The translations under genes were made by a program, and so were the position numbers. Positions 34,869-47,975 of a stretch of DNA of 64,000 nucleotides are shown one piece after another; the stretch's first letter is position 1; every line of letters begins with the position of its first letter. The notes beneath the pieces were generated by a model that made no database searches, was not told the origin of the DNA, and was given only the letters and a program-made list of their open reading frames with translations. Origin of the DNA: Tamarix chinensis (Eukaryota > Streptophyta > Magnoliopsida > Caryophyllales > Tamaricaceae); NCBI GenBank assembly GCA_030549775.1, contig CM060172.1, positions 7,365,861-7,429,860 on the forward strand, written 5' to 3'.

Positions 34869-36410
34869 ACATACACTATCCATCCCATAATAGATACAAG
34901 GATTTGCATCAAACCAAAAAAACACATGGAACATAACATTTAAAATAAATTTCATAAAGGTAGAAGGAGTTAGGGTTTAGAAAATAAGACTATGTTGAGT
35001 CTAATACTAAATGAAATATATCAAATGGATGAATCAAAAAATAGGGAAAAAAATATAAAACTTGCTTCTCTCAAGGACCCAATAAAAAAAATCTATCACT
35101 AATCCATGCTTGGAAACCTAATGCCCAAACACACTGCATAGGGTCCTCTTCTTATGGGATTGAGCAGGTAACCATTTAAATAGGCATTTTGGTATGCTAC
35201 ATATTATGCAATCTAATATACCTTTTCATGAGATTTTATAATGAACATATAGTAAAAAAATGACATATAGATCATGCCAGCATACATGCTCTTGCTCATG
35301 CATTACACGCTATTATCATTATAACTAATCATATATATGGAAATGGATAGGATCATGCTCAACTATAGTTATAGGATTCATGGAATATCATGCTTCACAA
35401 AAATTATATAAAATTCATGATTTATCCTGCTTACCACCAAACATAGAAATCATAGATAACAATGTACGATCATATAAGTAAAAATTCAAGGGTATGATTA
35501 ACTGGATAAATTAAGTTTCATTTTACTTAACAATTCCTAAGCTCCATATCATAATGTTATGCAACCCATTAGCTTATTTGATCACATTTCACTTTTATTT
35601 CATAGTAATGGATTTGATTATCCCTTATGGTCTCTCAATATCCATTGAAATCAAATCAATAGCTAATGGACAAAATGTCTGATTAAAGCCAAAAAAGAAC
35701 CACGAAAGGGAATAAAGTGTGGTCAAAGCCAAATAAAACATCTAGGTAATTAGTTCCTTTAGTACAGATATCTCCTAGAACATCATTAGTTTCTAGAGTA
35801 AGAATGGCATTAGGATCAACCTGGATCTTTCCCAAAGGTAAATATCATAAACACTCAAAGGTAGGCTAACCCCTAGAAGCAAATCAAGGATCGAATAATT
35901 TAGACCAATATATTACTCCATGATCTTCCAGCTTAACTAATTAGTGTTTTATTAGCCAATTCGTATACCATACAAGGCACACATAGAATACCAAGCCAAT
36001 CATGACCATATAACCATCCAAATAATTATTTATGACATTACGAAGGCATTTAATTATAACATTATCAATACTTGACCAAATTGATTCAACCAATTAGTTA
36101 GTTAACCTATAAAAAGAAGTGGATTTCCATCAACCAAGAATCATGTAACAGCATAATATTAGTCTCAAACTTTTAGGTTGATTACCAATGTTCAATATTC
36201 TTAGAAGATTTTTCTCATAAAAATGAAAATTTTTAAAATCATAAATATTAGGTAATCCGATTGATCGGTTTAGTGTGCCCATCAATAGTTTACCAGCTTT
36301 CAATCGATTTCCCAAAACTATTTGACTTATTACCCTAAGGTAAAACACAAAATGCAAATGATGGATTAGTCGATCATTCTCAAAGAATCAATTGATTTGT
36401 AAATCCACTG
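34869..36410 (-). mobile_element. Antisense LTR fragment, possibly the 3' LTR of element H
   Basis: Contains GGGATTGAGCAGGTAACC and GGTATGCTACATATTATGCA (35155-35215), a decayed version of the GGGAATGAGCAGCACCC...GTACGCTACGTACTGAG block of antisense LTRs at 22285-22345. It also has CCGATTGATCGGTTT and AGTCGATCATTC near 36257-36375, shared with the F-type family. It abuts the RNase H end of element H with no integrase between, so a deletion or rearrangement is inferred. Confidence 0.5.
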
Positions 36411-38319
36411 CATTATTCTTATCCTCATGATAAGTTAATTATAGGTCATAATCCTTTACCTAGTCTAACCATTAGCGCTTTCTCAAATTCTAATACTACT
36501 ACTTGGAAATGTAACTGATGATCTTATTATTTCTGTAGAACTTGTACTAAACACCATAGAGATAATGCCTCTAAATAATCAAAGTGAAAACTACCATGAC
36601 AAGAAACAAATCATGCATTGGATAATTCTACTCATGCATCTTCAAATGTCAAGAAGCATAAGCCACAATTATCCTATGCTACATCAACACATAACCTAGT
36701 CTTTGCCTAGAAGCATTGCTTTACACTTCCAATTCATCCAATCCACATGTCAACTTGATCACTAAAGATGAAGTCAAATGCCTCTTCAACTCCTCAAAAG
36801 TTTAGCTGTATTTTTTAATCCTACTAGAATTATGTAGCCTTCTTCAATAATTTATTCAATGGATGAGCTATCATGGAGAAGTCAAAGACAAATTCTTTTT
36901 AAGATCCATCAAATCCAAGAAAACAAAGCACTGCATTGATAGATATTGCTGCTGGCCACTCAAAACTTGCTTGAACCTTGGAAGTATCCACTAACAGACT
37001 ATCCTTTAAAATTACCTGTCTATGGAATGCCACTTGATCTAGCTAAAACTCACACTTTGAAAGTTTGCATCAACCTAATGGGTTCTTAATAAAGCCATAG
37101 TCTATCTCAAATGTTGTTCATTCTTCTCTTGACCACTTGAATAAATGAGAATGTCATTGATGAACACCATGACTTACTATTCTAAAAACCATTTATAGAT
37201 CTTGTTCATGAGAGAAATGAATGGTGTTGGTGCATTAGTGATTCTGATAGGCATTATTGTGAACTTATAATGACCATATATTATCTGAAATGCCATTTTT
37301 GGGATGTTTTGCTTCGCTATCCTCAAATGATGGTAACCTTATCGAAGATGAGTCTTAGATAACAATAAGGTACTACTTAGTTGGTCAAATAGATCATCGA
37401 TCTAAGGTAAAGAATAATAATTCTTCACCATAATGTGGTTCAACCCTCTATAGTTGATGCATAGTTTGTGGCTTCCATCCTTCTTCAAAAAAAATAAAAT
37501 CATTGCTCCCTAAGGTGATACACTTGGTTGAATTTAGCCCTTCTCGAACAATTCTTCTAGATAATATTTAAGGTTCTTCATAACAATTCTTCTAGATAAT
37601 ATTTAAGGTTCTTCATCTCTATGAGTCCCATATGGTATGGCACTTTGGATACTAGCTCCATCCTTAGCGATAAGTCTATAGTAAACTCAAAATTATGAAT
37701 ATGTAACATGCCCAAATTCTCATCGAGAAACACAATGGGATATTCTTGGATCACCAAAATTTTCTCTAGCAGCATCTCATTAGCATTAGTATCTCAAACA
37801 CTACATAAGAATAGTAGATACCCTTTTCAAATGAAGATACTTAAGACAGTTTTTGATACATCCTTCACAGGGGTGCTAGATTAACACATCCACTAGGAGA
37901 CTCTTACATCCATTGGTCCTTAAAAAACCACACTCTCTTATATGCAATCTTTTATTGCTCAATACTTCACCAACATTTCCATTTACACAACTCTAGTTCC
38001 ATAAGATATAAGGGAAACTGAACTCCCTTAATGATGATGGCCAACCATCTATGAACCCTAGAACACACAATCCTATCCCCAAAGGTAACAAAAGATAAGT
38101 AGAAATGCTACATGTAGGAGAAAAAGTAGGTCCAACTATGAATGCAGATGACATAAAAGAATACAATGAACTAGAGTTAAATAATATGCATGATGAGGAT
38201 GTGGAAATAGTATGCATATCGGTCACCACACCTACCTAACGCTTTACCTTATACTTGTTAATCTATAAGAACCCCTACATTATTGTCCAACCATTAAGCC
38301 TCATAAAAAATTTTGGGCT
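36411..38319 (-). pseudogene. Element H: RNase H, reverse transcriptase and protease remnants
   Basis: Minus strand. RNase H around 36440-36700. RT from about 36800 to 37775, starting VIQEYPIVFLDENLGMLHIH, FEFTIDLSLRMELVSKVPYH, MGLIEMKNLKYYLEELL, the same entry as element B but more diverged. Protease at 37993-38229: SSSCILFNSSSLYSFMSSAF, with the D-S-G active site changed to N-S-S. A 30-base direct duplication within RT (CAATTCTTCTAGATAATATT near 37549 and 37581) is a recent-looking local duplication. Integrase is missing on the left. Gag appears to resume at 63620 beyond element G. Confidence 0.75.
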
Positions 38320-38727
38320 TCTGAAGTAATACACTAAACTTTTAGTAAACTTAATCAGTAACTAATACCTTATTCCCAAAGGATTTATACCCTAATATTA
38401 ATTTAATTATATAATCACCAAATTTTTAACTAATCTTAACCATTAACACACTTTTCCATTCCCTTTTTATTTTCTCATTTTCCTTTTCTGTTCCTTTTTC
38501 TTCACTACCTGCTTGATCTTAAATTCCTTCCGTCTACCCTTCTTTTGTGTGAGACCATACCCTCTACCCTCTACCATAGAATGACCTACACCTTACATCC
38601 CATCAATGCATCAACTCCCACATGTTGGTGTTAACCCATATACCCCATTGTGGACCCCCTTCCTCTTCCATTTCTCCCCTCTATACGCCTTCTTCTCTAA
38701 TTTTCACTATATGCACACCACCATAAA

Positions 38728-38765
38728 TATACATACATCCATACATACATACATACACACACAAA
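38728..38765. repeat. CATA microsatellite
   Basis: ACATACATACATACATACAC-type run within the LTR, just downstream of a TATA-like CATAAATATA. Confidence 0.8.
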
Positions 38766-40490
38766 CTCATTCAATGTCTATCTACCTCATTTAATGATCA
38801 TCCCTTCACACTTCCTTTTTCTAGTGATCAAAAACTAGCCTCGACAACCTCCCTCTTTCATCTTCTTCCTCTAATTTTATTCAATGTTGAGTAACCATTG
38901 GCACCACAAAAGCTATCACCAACAACCAATTTTTCCCATTTCCTATGAAATCAACCACCACTACCACCCAATCAATCACGCTCATCATCATTGACCATCG
39001 CCGCTCCAATCCCACCTTCCTCCCTCTTTCTACCATTTTCTATTTCTTCTACCAATTAGGAGCATGGTCTTATGCTTCTTGAAGGACTCCATACATACCC
39101 TCTCAAATATGTTAGGCACATAACCATTCACCCTTACACACCCTAGAAATGTGCTTTCACAGATGGTGTCTAACAAGGACGTGCATAACTCATTCTTACC
39201 GATGCACTTCGTGCAACCCTATGCAAATTTTGATGTCCAGCTTGTGCGCCTTTGTTGCTCTCGACACGTGCATGACTTATATGCCACAAACATGCCTTTA
39301 TTTGGCACAACTATGCTCCCTTCTAAGCACAACCATGCTCCACTCAATTTCCACCCTAACACCTCCTTAGCACCACCATAACTTCCATGACACTTCCATG
39401 TGACTCGATCTTTCTACATATTTTGGTTATTTCCATTTCACCCTTATTTAACTTAAATTTTCCCTCTATGATTATTCGTATGTTCTAATTATGAAATATC
39501 CTTATTTTAGTAGGTAATCTTCCAATGATCTTAGAGGAGGCAGTTTAGGATTTTATTCTTAGAGCCAGGTGTTCTTATTCATTGGGATTCATGTGGTAGA
39601 TAGGCTCGTATTTTTACTATGTGCTAATATGCATACCTTTTTTATGATGTTATATGGATATGTTGATTAATCATGGCATGATTTGATATCTTGAAAGGGT
39701 GGAAAATGTTAAAGTATGTATTTGAAACATAATGTTGATATGTGGTATTTGTGTATATACTATGGAGTTTTATATCTAATATGGATATTAGTACTTGATA
39801 TGTATTGATATTTATGATCAGTGAGGATTTTGGGAAATATGAGCATCATGAGGGAATTATTGTGATATGATGGTAACATAGGAAATAATCTTAACCCTAT
39901 AAGTTTTGAGGTTTTTATCTAATATTTCATAAGTAATGGGATTAAATGATGGATTGAGTAAAATCTAAGTTACCTAACATGATGCTTCGAGATTTGATAT
40001 AAAAAGAGTATTTCAATCCATCATGGTTTTAAAAAAAATGGAATTTTTTTGATTATGGAGAAGAAATGGAACAATAGTGTGCTAAGAGTTATAATCAGAA
40101 TATTCTAGTAATTATGGGCCTATTACTTAAGGCAGACTTGATAATTATGTGCTTGTGTTTATCTGTTTATTAACTTTATCGCATGCATATGTATATGAGT
40201 CTTATAAGTTGGCCTTATATAATCAATAATGAATAATATAATAATCATTTAGAATGAAAGATCACGTGAGTTGGGCAGAGGTGTTATTTGGGTCTAATTC
40301 ATCAAATAATGATAGTGTCCAAGGTGTGTTTTTCTCTAAGAAGTGTATCTGTCCATTCTCCAAATTAAGAATAATGAGTTCCTATACTCAATGTGAATGA
40401 GGATATGATTTTAGATAAGTAACTTATGGATAATACAGGAATAATTTAAAGTAAAAGAATATGTGAATCATGACCGAGGTTTTTGTTCAA

Positions 40491-40700
40491 TCCACTAGAC
40501 TATAATAGTGCCTTAGGTGTGTTGTTCTTAAAAGATGTTTCAGACCATTCCACTAGTTTAAGAATAGTGGCTTAGGTGTTTTTTTTTCTTCATAGGTGTT
40601 GGATTTGTTCCACCGAATGATAATAGTAGCTTAGGTGTGTTGTCCTTGAGAGGTACTTCAAACCGTTCCATTAGTTTGTGGGTCTCTGAACTCCATATAA
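40491..40700 (+). repeat. Stem-loop modules in element G 5' LTR
   Basis: Sense-oriented modules related to those of element B: TCCACTAGACTATAATAGTG (40491), TTCCACTAGTTTAAGAATAG followed by TGG (40547) and TCCACCGAATGATAATAGTA (40609), plus a weaker copy near 40665. GGCTTAGGTGTGTTGT-like linkers separate them. Confidence 0.7.
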
Positions 40701-41157
40701 ATAAAAGAATGGCTCATATTATATCTAATAATGAATCTTAGATTAGTAATTGCTTGTTTTATTTTATTTATCTCTTATATATGGTTTTTATGCTTTGTAT
40801 TTCCTTTAGCCAACTGTATGGTTGCCTTACTTAATATGTATCATACTCACTATCCTTTTTATGGTTGCTGGTCATCCCCATGAGCAGATGACCTTAATAT
40901 CTATGTGCAGATCAACTAGAACCCATTGGTTATTTTTTCAACTTAGGGCGCTTTGTTTGGGGTGTAATGATTTTCTATATTTAGGTTTTTGGGCATAGAG
41001 TATTTTTATCCTAGTGTTAGTTTTCCCAAATATATTTTTTGTTTCTTAGATCTATTGTATCCCATTTCCTATATTGTGGATGTTGTAATCAAACTCAATC
41101 TAGAACTTATATTTGTATTTATAAAGTTTCTCTCATTTCCTATTTATCATGTTTTAC

Positions 41158-44100
41158 TCTAAAAAAACCCATTTTTAGTACTTAAATTTTTTTTATTTTA
41201 CAAAAGCATTAATTACTAAATTACTGGGTGTTACCACCACACTTAGCACAAGTCTAGTTCCCTCACCTCTCTTAAGCCTAGTGCTAAGGGTAATACAAAC
41301 CATAAAAAAATTAAAAGAGAGGAAATATAATACATTACATAAAAAAAAATTTGTGGATCATATAATCCATATAATAATGGAAATATTAAAAAAAAAGGAC
41401 ATAAGTGTCCAAAGAAAAATAGATTACATTAAAAACAAGTACAGAAAGGTACAACAATAGTTTGTCTTAACTCTTAGACCTAAAAGACGGCTCTAACAAT
41501 AGGATCTATTCCTAAGGACTCGCCTCCTTACCACTATAGTATGACCAGAGTCAGTCTATACGCTTCACGTAATCATATGCAAAAGTAGTATCAATATGAC
41601 TTCCTTGTACTGATTAATTCACAATACCTCACTAGAAATAGCATAAGCACATTACACAGAGTCATATAAAATCTAAAAAGCATACTAGATTACAAAGAAT
41701 TTACCATAACGATATGCAAAAAGTATGGGATAATATATATAACATATATTCTCAAGCTCAATGGTAAGACATAATAGTTTACTTTACATTATCGCAAGAT
41801 ACAATAGATATATTCAATCAGTCAAATAGATTCTAAACAATAGGTAGGGCATTGAGGTAAAGCTAAATCAATATATCCAAATAAATTCCAAATACTAATG
41901 TAAAGCACTAAGGAAACTATCAAAATAACAAATGTAAAATAATTCTAAATACCAAAGTAGGGCACCGAGGCTATTACCAAACCCATAAATCCAAAACAAT
42001 TCCAAATACCAAGGTAGGGCACCGAGGCAAATACTAGATTAACACATCCAAATAAATCTATTTTAGTTTCTTTCACAATTTTTACTTCCATTTTTACTGA
42101 CTTGATGAGGATACAATCAACCTAGGGATATAAAGGTGCACCCGGTCATCTTTTCACTTGAAGGTGACATAATACCCATACTTTCAAACCTAGGGACATA
42201 GTGGTATGCCTATTCATACTAGCACACAAATGCAACATATTATCATCTATCCTCAATCACCTAATGCTTAAGTATTGATATCATCTATAAGGCATGTAGG
42301 TCACATATAGAATAGAATAAGGCCTTACTAGGGCAAAATGACACACTTGTGAACCAAATAAAATGAAAAATAATTTCTCATATCTAGGTTAGCTAACTCT
42401 GTAGAGAAACCATTCCAAACTAGAGGTCTTTCACTTTAAGTATTAATATTTTGAGAGGTGATCACATATGTCACATAATTCACAATAATTTCCACTTCCA
42501 TACTTAATCCCTTTTCTAATTATTATTCTAAACATCAAAGTATTTAGTTTATACAAATCCAAGTCATAACTAAGGTCAACCTATCAAAATTTTAAGGTCA
42601 TCCTACTATCCAAATATTCTCAAAAGATTCATTAGGATAAGATTTACCAAAATGCCTTATAACTCTAATTGTGTCATATTATTTATGTTTGTACCAAAAA
42701 ATTTTATTACAATAAATTGGTCATGAAAAGGCTAAAAGATAATTAATAACATTATTTTTATATGTAGATAATCTTTGCAATTTAGTGATGGACTATATTT
42801 TTCACTTTTCATGCATTTAATAGGTAGTGCCCACACAACCCTAATCATGCAACTCTCATATATCACATCTTCCATGCAGCATATAAGTATACATTTAAAG
42901 CATAGTACAATTTTTAAATAGGAAAACTAACATCATGGTACATGTAAAGAATTATCTTTAACCCTAGGTCATGAGAATAGAAATCATCACAAGCTAACCC
43001 TAATCATCCGTATAGACTTTAATACAAATCATAGTAACCTTAACTACCATGCATTAGGAATCATGGGGTATTTATCATGGCATTTAAATAGTAACTTGAC
43101 AATAATTAAAACCCTAACAAAACCCTATGCTTGAAGAAGTAAATCTAATAACATATTACTCATACATATAACTTAACTTACAACAATAATATGTACCTTT
43201 TATTTACATTGTTAGTGTTTATCATGCATGGCATAATTCTTGTAGAATGTAAAACCCTAGAATAATTCTAAATCTAAAAAATATTAATGTGCTCAAACAT
43301 AAATTCTACCATCTTATGAGTGATTATATTTACCTATATCTAAGCTTACACAAAAGTTATAAAACCATCTCTTATAAGATCCTCAAGGATTACCTAGGAA
43401 ATTAACACCCAAAAAATATGTATTAGCATTTAATATAACATAAAACTAACCCATAATTACTAAAAAAAACTTAAAGATAACTAACTAACTAAAAAAAGTA
43501 GCAATAACCAACCAAAACTCACACAACAAAGGATGATAAATCGAAGGATGTTGCCAAGAGGGAGAGAAAGGATAAATGTTGAAGGTATGCATTACTAAGG
43601 GAAAGAACAACATAAATGGTTGATGTAGGGAGAGGAGTAACAGTGCTTTTATCTGAAGGTTGGGGTGAATTTTTTAAGGTTGTAGGGATTTGGTGGTGGA
43701 GCATGTAGCAAGGAGTGGAGGTGCGGTGTAAGTGTGTGTAGTAATGTAGGGATCTATAGAAGTTTTGGCCTACAGTTAGGGGCGGTGTTTGGTGTGTTTG
43801 GACGAACATGGAAAGGTTGCTTTAGAAAGTTTGGGTGAGTGTGTAGGGTGCATTTTGTGAGGTTGTGCATTATTTTTGGGATGGTTTTGGTTGGAATAAC
43901 TGGTGCAAAGGGTAAGGGATTGGTGGAAGGGGACATTGCTAAATGAAAGTGGCCATTAGTAGTGTGTGTTGTGGATAAAGAAATGGAGGAAAATAAATTG
44001 GGGACAAGTGTAGTGATGGATAAGTGGAGAGATTTTAGTTACGTGAATGAGCTCAAGAGGAAGCGTAGGGTGCTTGAGTGGTTGATACACAATAAAAAAT

Positions 44101-44560
44101 CATAAAGGATGGAGGAGTTATATGGACGGTGGCATGAATGAAAATATGGAGCAACACAGAGAGAGGGAAATTTGGGAGAGGGAGTTGTGGTGTAGGGTAT
44201 GGTGCATACAGATTTAAAGCTAGGGAAGGAGTGGAGGGAGGAACAAGAAGATAGAGTTATTCTAGAGCTATAAGCTAGGGTAATTATTTAGCTAAGGGTA
44301 GAAAATATTCAGCTATCGGATTAGGATATACTCAACGTAACGAATACCAATTAAGATCTAGCTTAGGATCATAATAATGCACCATCTAACAAAGTTCAAC
44401 CTAATTAAATTTTTTATCTAATACTTCATAATAATAATAATAATAATAACAATACATATATACACAATATATTTAATTCCAAATACCCTAAAATAATTAT
44501 TATGACTAATAAAAATAATTATATGTTTATAATTAGGGCTTTCATAAATGGGATATTACA
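41158..44560 (-). mobile_element. Solo D-type LTR with target duplication
   Basis: 3.4-kb antisense LTR inserted in the 5' LTR of element G. TTTAC is present on both sides (41153-41157 and 44561-44565), and the interrupted sequence is continuous at 63460-63490 (CATGTTTTACATTATAATTG). The start has decayed (TCTAAAAAAACCCA) and the end is GGGATATTACA. It holds GGTAGGGCACCGAGGC modules (41843-42050), the antisense purine-rich stretch (43500-44280) and an ATA microsatellite (44425-44450). Unequal recombination between LTRs is the usual source of solo LTRs. Open frames at 43519-43936 are low complexity. Confidence 0.85.
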
Positions 44561-44565
44561 TTTAC

Positions 44566-44697
44566 ATTCAAATTGTTTTGCCTTATGATTAACATAAGGA
44601 TGACTTGTTTCATTTATAGTGGTAACACCCAGCTATTTTTGTAATATGGTTCTATTGTGAAATAAAAATTTTCAGTAGTAAAATTTGATGTGTTAGA
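44566..44697 (+). repeat. Element G 5' LTR, last part
   Basis: Continues the LTR after the solo insertion and matches 63480-63619: GATTAACATAAGGATG, GGTAACACCCAGCTATTTTT and AATTTTTCAG-like words. It ends GATGTGTTAGA, a decayed GGTGTTACA, directly before the primer-binding site. Confidence 0.8.
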
Positions 44698-44700
44698 AGT

Positions 44701-44712
44701 TGGTATCAGAGC
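44701..44712 (+). other. Element G primer-binding site
   Basis: TGGTATCAGAGC is an exact complement of the plant initiator tRNA-Met 3' end, three bases after the LTR. It is the only perfectly kept primer-binding site in the window. Confidence 0.88.
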
Positions 44713-44879
44713 TTTGGTTTTGATTACTGTGATTTGTTTTTGAAAATTTTATTTTCAAAATTGATTCTTATCTGATTTTACTGGTCTTTTCATGTTTTGA
44801 TAATATCAATTCTTTGAGACCCATATTAACTTGTGAGAAATCAAGAATGTGTAGCTTGGATGACATATTTAATGTGCTT

Positions 44880-46085
44880 ATATGCAATAAGTGCTAGTAA
44901 GCAAGAAATCTTTCTCATAACATATTTTCTATCTTATAGATAGCTCTCATGGCCTTAATGGTTATATTGGGATTTTGGAGGATGATTTTGTGGCTTTCAT
45001 CGTGTTTATCAAACTTCCAGCTCATATGACTCAGCTTTAGCCATCACCACCACCTCTGTATTGCCCATAGGAGGGAATTAGAGAGGTTTGGCTTTGGAGG
45101 GCTATAGGACATCCCCCACTTATCTGGGCTGGTGATGATGACTGGTTATCCTTTATAGGTGGATTCAGGATATGGATTGGACATACAAGGCTTCTAATTT
45201 TCCACTTGCTTGGAAGGTAAGCACTATAACTTTCTTTCTCTAAGGAGCCACCGATACTTGGTGGGTATGTCATTGTACACAAGAAGGAACGTCAATGTCC
45301 TAGGCCTTCAAGATGTAATCTATACCAAGTTTTATCCTGAGAGCCTTATGAAGGAAAATTTAAAGGATTTCATGCAATTAACTCAGCAAGCTTAACAATG
45401 AGGTAGTACCACACCCATTTCATAGAGCTACTTATGTTTACAACTGGTATAGCAGCCCATGAGTCTATAATAGTCTAACAGTTTAAGCAACTACTCCATT
45501 TGAGCATCCATAGGATAATGGGAGGGTGTGTGTCACTTCTATTATATTATAAGATCATGATTCCATTATGGGAAAGAGGAAGCTAAATTTGTAGGGTTTT
45601 AAAGGTATGATACAATTCTAAGCAGGCAAACTTCAAACATTCCGGTATTTGCGCTATATCCATTCTCAAGGTGATTAATTTCTACACCAAAGTTAGATGG
45701 GTGGTCATAGTAGATTTATGGGAAAACAATGGAACTTCACGTGTCATTTATATTGCTATGATCATTTAGAGAGAGACTATTGGGACATTGTTATTAGTTA
45801 TAGGACATGTGATCATTTGGGCCACCAATCTTTTAAGTGTTAATATTAATAGGGTTGGTTTTAACAATAGGGACCGCTCATACATCAAGAATAGGCATTT
45901 TAGCAGGGGACCTACTAGCCAAAGTAGTAATAATGAGCACCTACCTCAGTAAGTGGACAACCTAGGGAGGCTAAGGGGAGACCACAAGGGCCTTAAATTT
46001 TTCCTTAAGGAGGATGAAAAGCTTAGGGCGATGGAGGGTATCGTGGCGGATACCAGGAAGGGTAATCATGAGGGTGTCTGAATGT
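44880..46085 (+). pseudogene. Element G: gag remnant
   Basis: Forward frames with stops read WIQDMDWTYKASNFPLAWK, then VSTITFFL, GATDTWWVCHCTQEGTSMS and AFKM (45160-45330), the capsid DTWW...WxxFKxxF block. A zinc-knuckle-like region near 45740-45850 follows (TCDHLGHQSFKC). It encodes the particle protein in intact relatives. Open pieces at 45037-45282 (minus) and 45210-45395 are a shadow and a fragment. Confidence 0.75.
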
Positions 46086-46420
46086 CATCAACTAGGCAAA
46101 ACAAGATTGATAGCTGGATGTGGTCACTGGTACATTCTCTATCCTCTCATTGCCAGCTTATATATTGTTTGACTTAGGTCATCTTTGTTATTAGTATCTA
46201 TTTATTTCATTGCTAGAGCTACTTTATCTCCATATACTAGCATATCTATATTTATTACGTTTCCCTCTAGGAATAGGTTAGATTACACTGGACTCTACTT
46301 AGATGTGGCCTTAGAGATAGTCAAGGTAGACTTCCCAGTGGACGTGATTGGGTTAAACCTATAGAAATTTAATGTTATCTAAGGGATGTATATATTGGCG
46401 AGATACCGAGTAATGATTGA
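46086..46420 (+). pseudogene. Element G: aspartic protease remnant
   Basis: DVVTGTFSILSLPAYILFDL, followed by GHLCY and a stop, corresponds to the protease active-site region (usually LPAHVLFDSGASHSF). The catalytic Asp is kept, but Ser-Gly-Ala is changed to Leu-Gly-His. YTGLYLDVALEIVKVDFPVD (46270-46350) and the WRYRVMID stretch represent the linker. Confidence 0.78.
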
Positions 46421-46559
46421 TTTCACATAGAAGTGAGTCATGTTGTTGGGACCTTAGGGTATTAGGGTCTTCTATAGGATATGCAAGCCTAGGCTTATGA
46501 TGAAGTTCTTATTTTCCCATACATTCTATTCCTTAGTGCATGTGGTTATCCATGCATTT

Positions 46560-47240
46560 GTGTGGAGTATAGGGGCTAAACAAGGATGTGTTGGCACTGA
46601 AGGATATTCTAGTAACCTAAGAGTTTCTTAAAATATTTTTTGAGGTGATACTAGGTATATTAATGGTACATGAGATAGACTTCACAATAGAGTTAATATT
46701 GAGGGTGGAGCTAGTTTTAAAAGGTGTCTTACCAAATGGCACCGGTAGAGTTGATAGAGTTGAAGGTTTAGTTGGAGGATTAATTAGCTCATAAGTATAT
46801 TTGGCCGAGTGTGTCTCTATGTGGAAGACCTATTTTGTTTGTGAACAAAAAGGATATAAGCCTTTGTATTTATATTGACTATCGGGGTCTAAGCCAAATG
46901 ATGGTGAAGAATCACTATCCACTTGCAAGGATCAATGACTTATTTGATCAGCTTAAGGATGCTTCAACCTTCTCAAAGATTGACTTGAGGTTAGAGTATC
47001 TTTATTTATGCATCACCGAGGTAGACATCATAAAGACAACCTTTAGTACATGATATAGACACTACAAGTTCATATTGATGCCTTTTGGGCTCACCAATAT
47101 GTTTTCCATATTTATGGATTTGATGACAAAGATTATTTGTCCATTCCTTGATAAGTTTGTGGTCATGATCACAAATGAAATTTTGGTATACTCTTAGAGT
47201 GGAAAGGATCATGAAAATACTCTTTGTATAATACTATTAG
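46560..47240 (+). pseudogene. Element G: reverse transcriptase remnant
   Basis: Forward RT: RPILFVNKKDISLCIYIDYR, GLSQMMVKNHYPLARINDLF, DQLKDASTFSKIDLRLEYLY, TTFSTXYRHYKFILMPFGLT, NMFSIFMDLM, KFVVMITNEILVYS. Motifs DYRxLN and FSKIDLRxGYHQ are recognisable. The YRHYxFxxMPFGLTN block is good. The catalytic F-I-D-D has become M-I-T-N, so both active-site Asp residues are lost. Confidence 0.88.
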
Positions 47241-47279
47241 TCATTAAAGAGAATAATTTGTGAACAAAACTCTCTAAGT

Positions 47280-47975
47280 TCAAGTTTTGGATTTGAGGTG
47301 TTGCATTTTTGGTCTTGTGGTATCAGGAGAAGGAGGATTCATGGACCTAGAGAATTTTTTTATAGTGACCAAGTTGAAGACATCCACTAGCATCCCTAAG
47401 GTTTATAGTTTTGTAGATTTGACTATATACTACAAAAACATTGTTGAGAACTTCTCAAAGTTATCTCATCCCTTGACAAACCTCCTAAAAAAGACAAGTA
47501 AATTTGAAAGGGATGACGCATTAGAGAGATTATTTTAAGCATTGAAGCAATGTTTGATGACAACACAGTTTTGACTCTACTATTAGGATCTGAGGTTTTT
47601 GAGTTCTATAATGATGTGTTGTAGCATAAACTAGGTTGTGTATAAATGCAGCATGGTAAGATAGTAGCTTACACTTCTCGTTAGCTAAAGCTACATGACA
47701 AGAAATACCTAAAGCATGACTTTGAGTTTGTAGCAATCACCTTTGCATTGAAGATTTGGAGGCATTTTCTATATGGGAATCATTATAGATTCTTCACTGA
47801 CCATTAGAGCTTCTAGTATATGTTCACTCAAAAGGAGTTGAATATGAGCCATAGGATATAGGTGGATTTTGTGAAGGAATATGATATCGAGTTGATCTAA
47901 ACTAAGGGTAAGGCTAACATCATGACATATACCTTGAGTAGGAAGACATCACACTCTTTAAGCGATTGAGTGGTG
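47280..47975 (+). pseudogene. Element G: RNase H and connection remnant
   Basis: FIVTKLKTSTSIPKVYSFVD, LTIYYKNIVENFSKLSHPLT and NLLKKTSKFERDDA form the connection. Then come [76 protein letters not shown]. These are the usual RNase H landmarks ([45 protein letters not shown]). Stops interrupt the frame. Confidence 0.88.

Larger units (their letters stand above)
38320..41157 (+). repeat. Element G 5' LTR, main part
   Basis: AT-rich start, pyrimidine-rich part (38450-39100), a CATAAATATA box near 38722 with a CATA microsatellite, AT-rich middle, stem-loop modules at 40491-40700, and a final 400 bases that closely match 63130-63470 (GTCATCCCCATGAGC, TTTATAAAGTTTCTCTCATT, CCTATTTATCATGTTTTAC). 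The open frames at 38606-38794 and 39149-39381 are low-complexity or overlapping frames without a recognisable product. Confidence 0.65.

Noticed and set aside
43519..43936. Antisense frames of 96 and 60 residues
   Set aside because: Inside the purine-rich part of the solo D-type LTR; no recognisable domain, overlapping frames.
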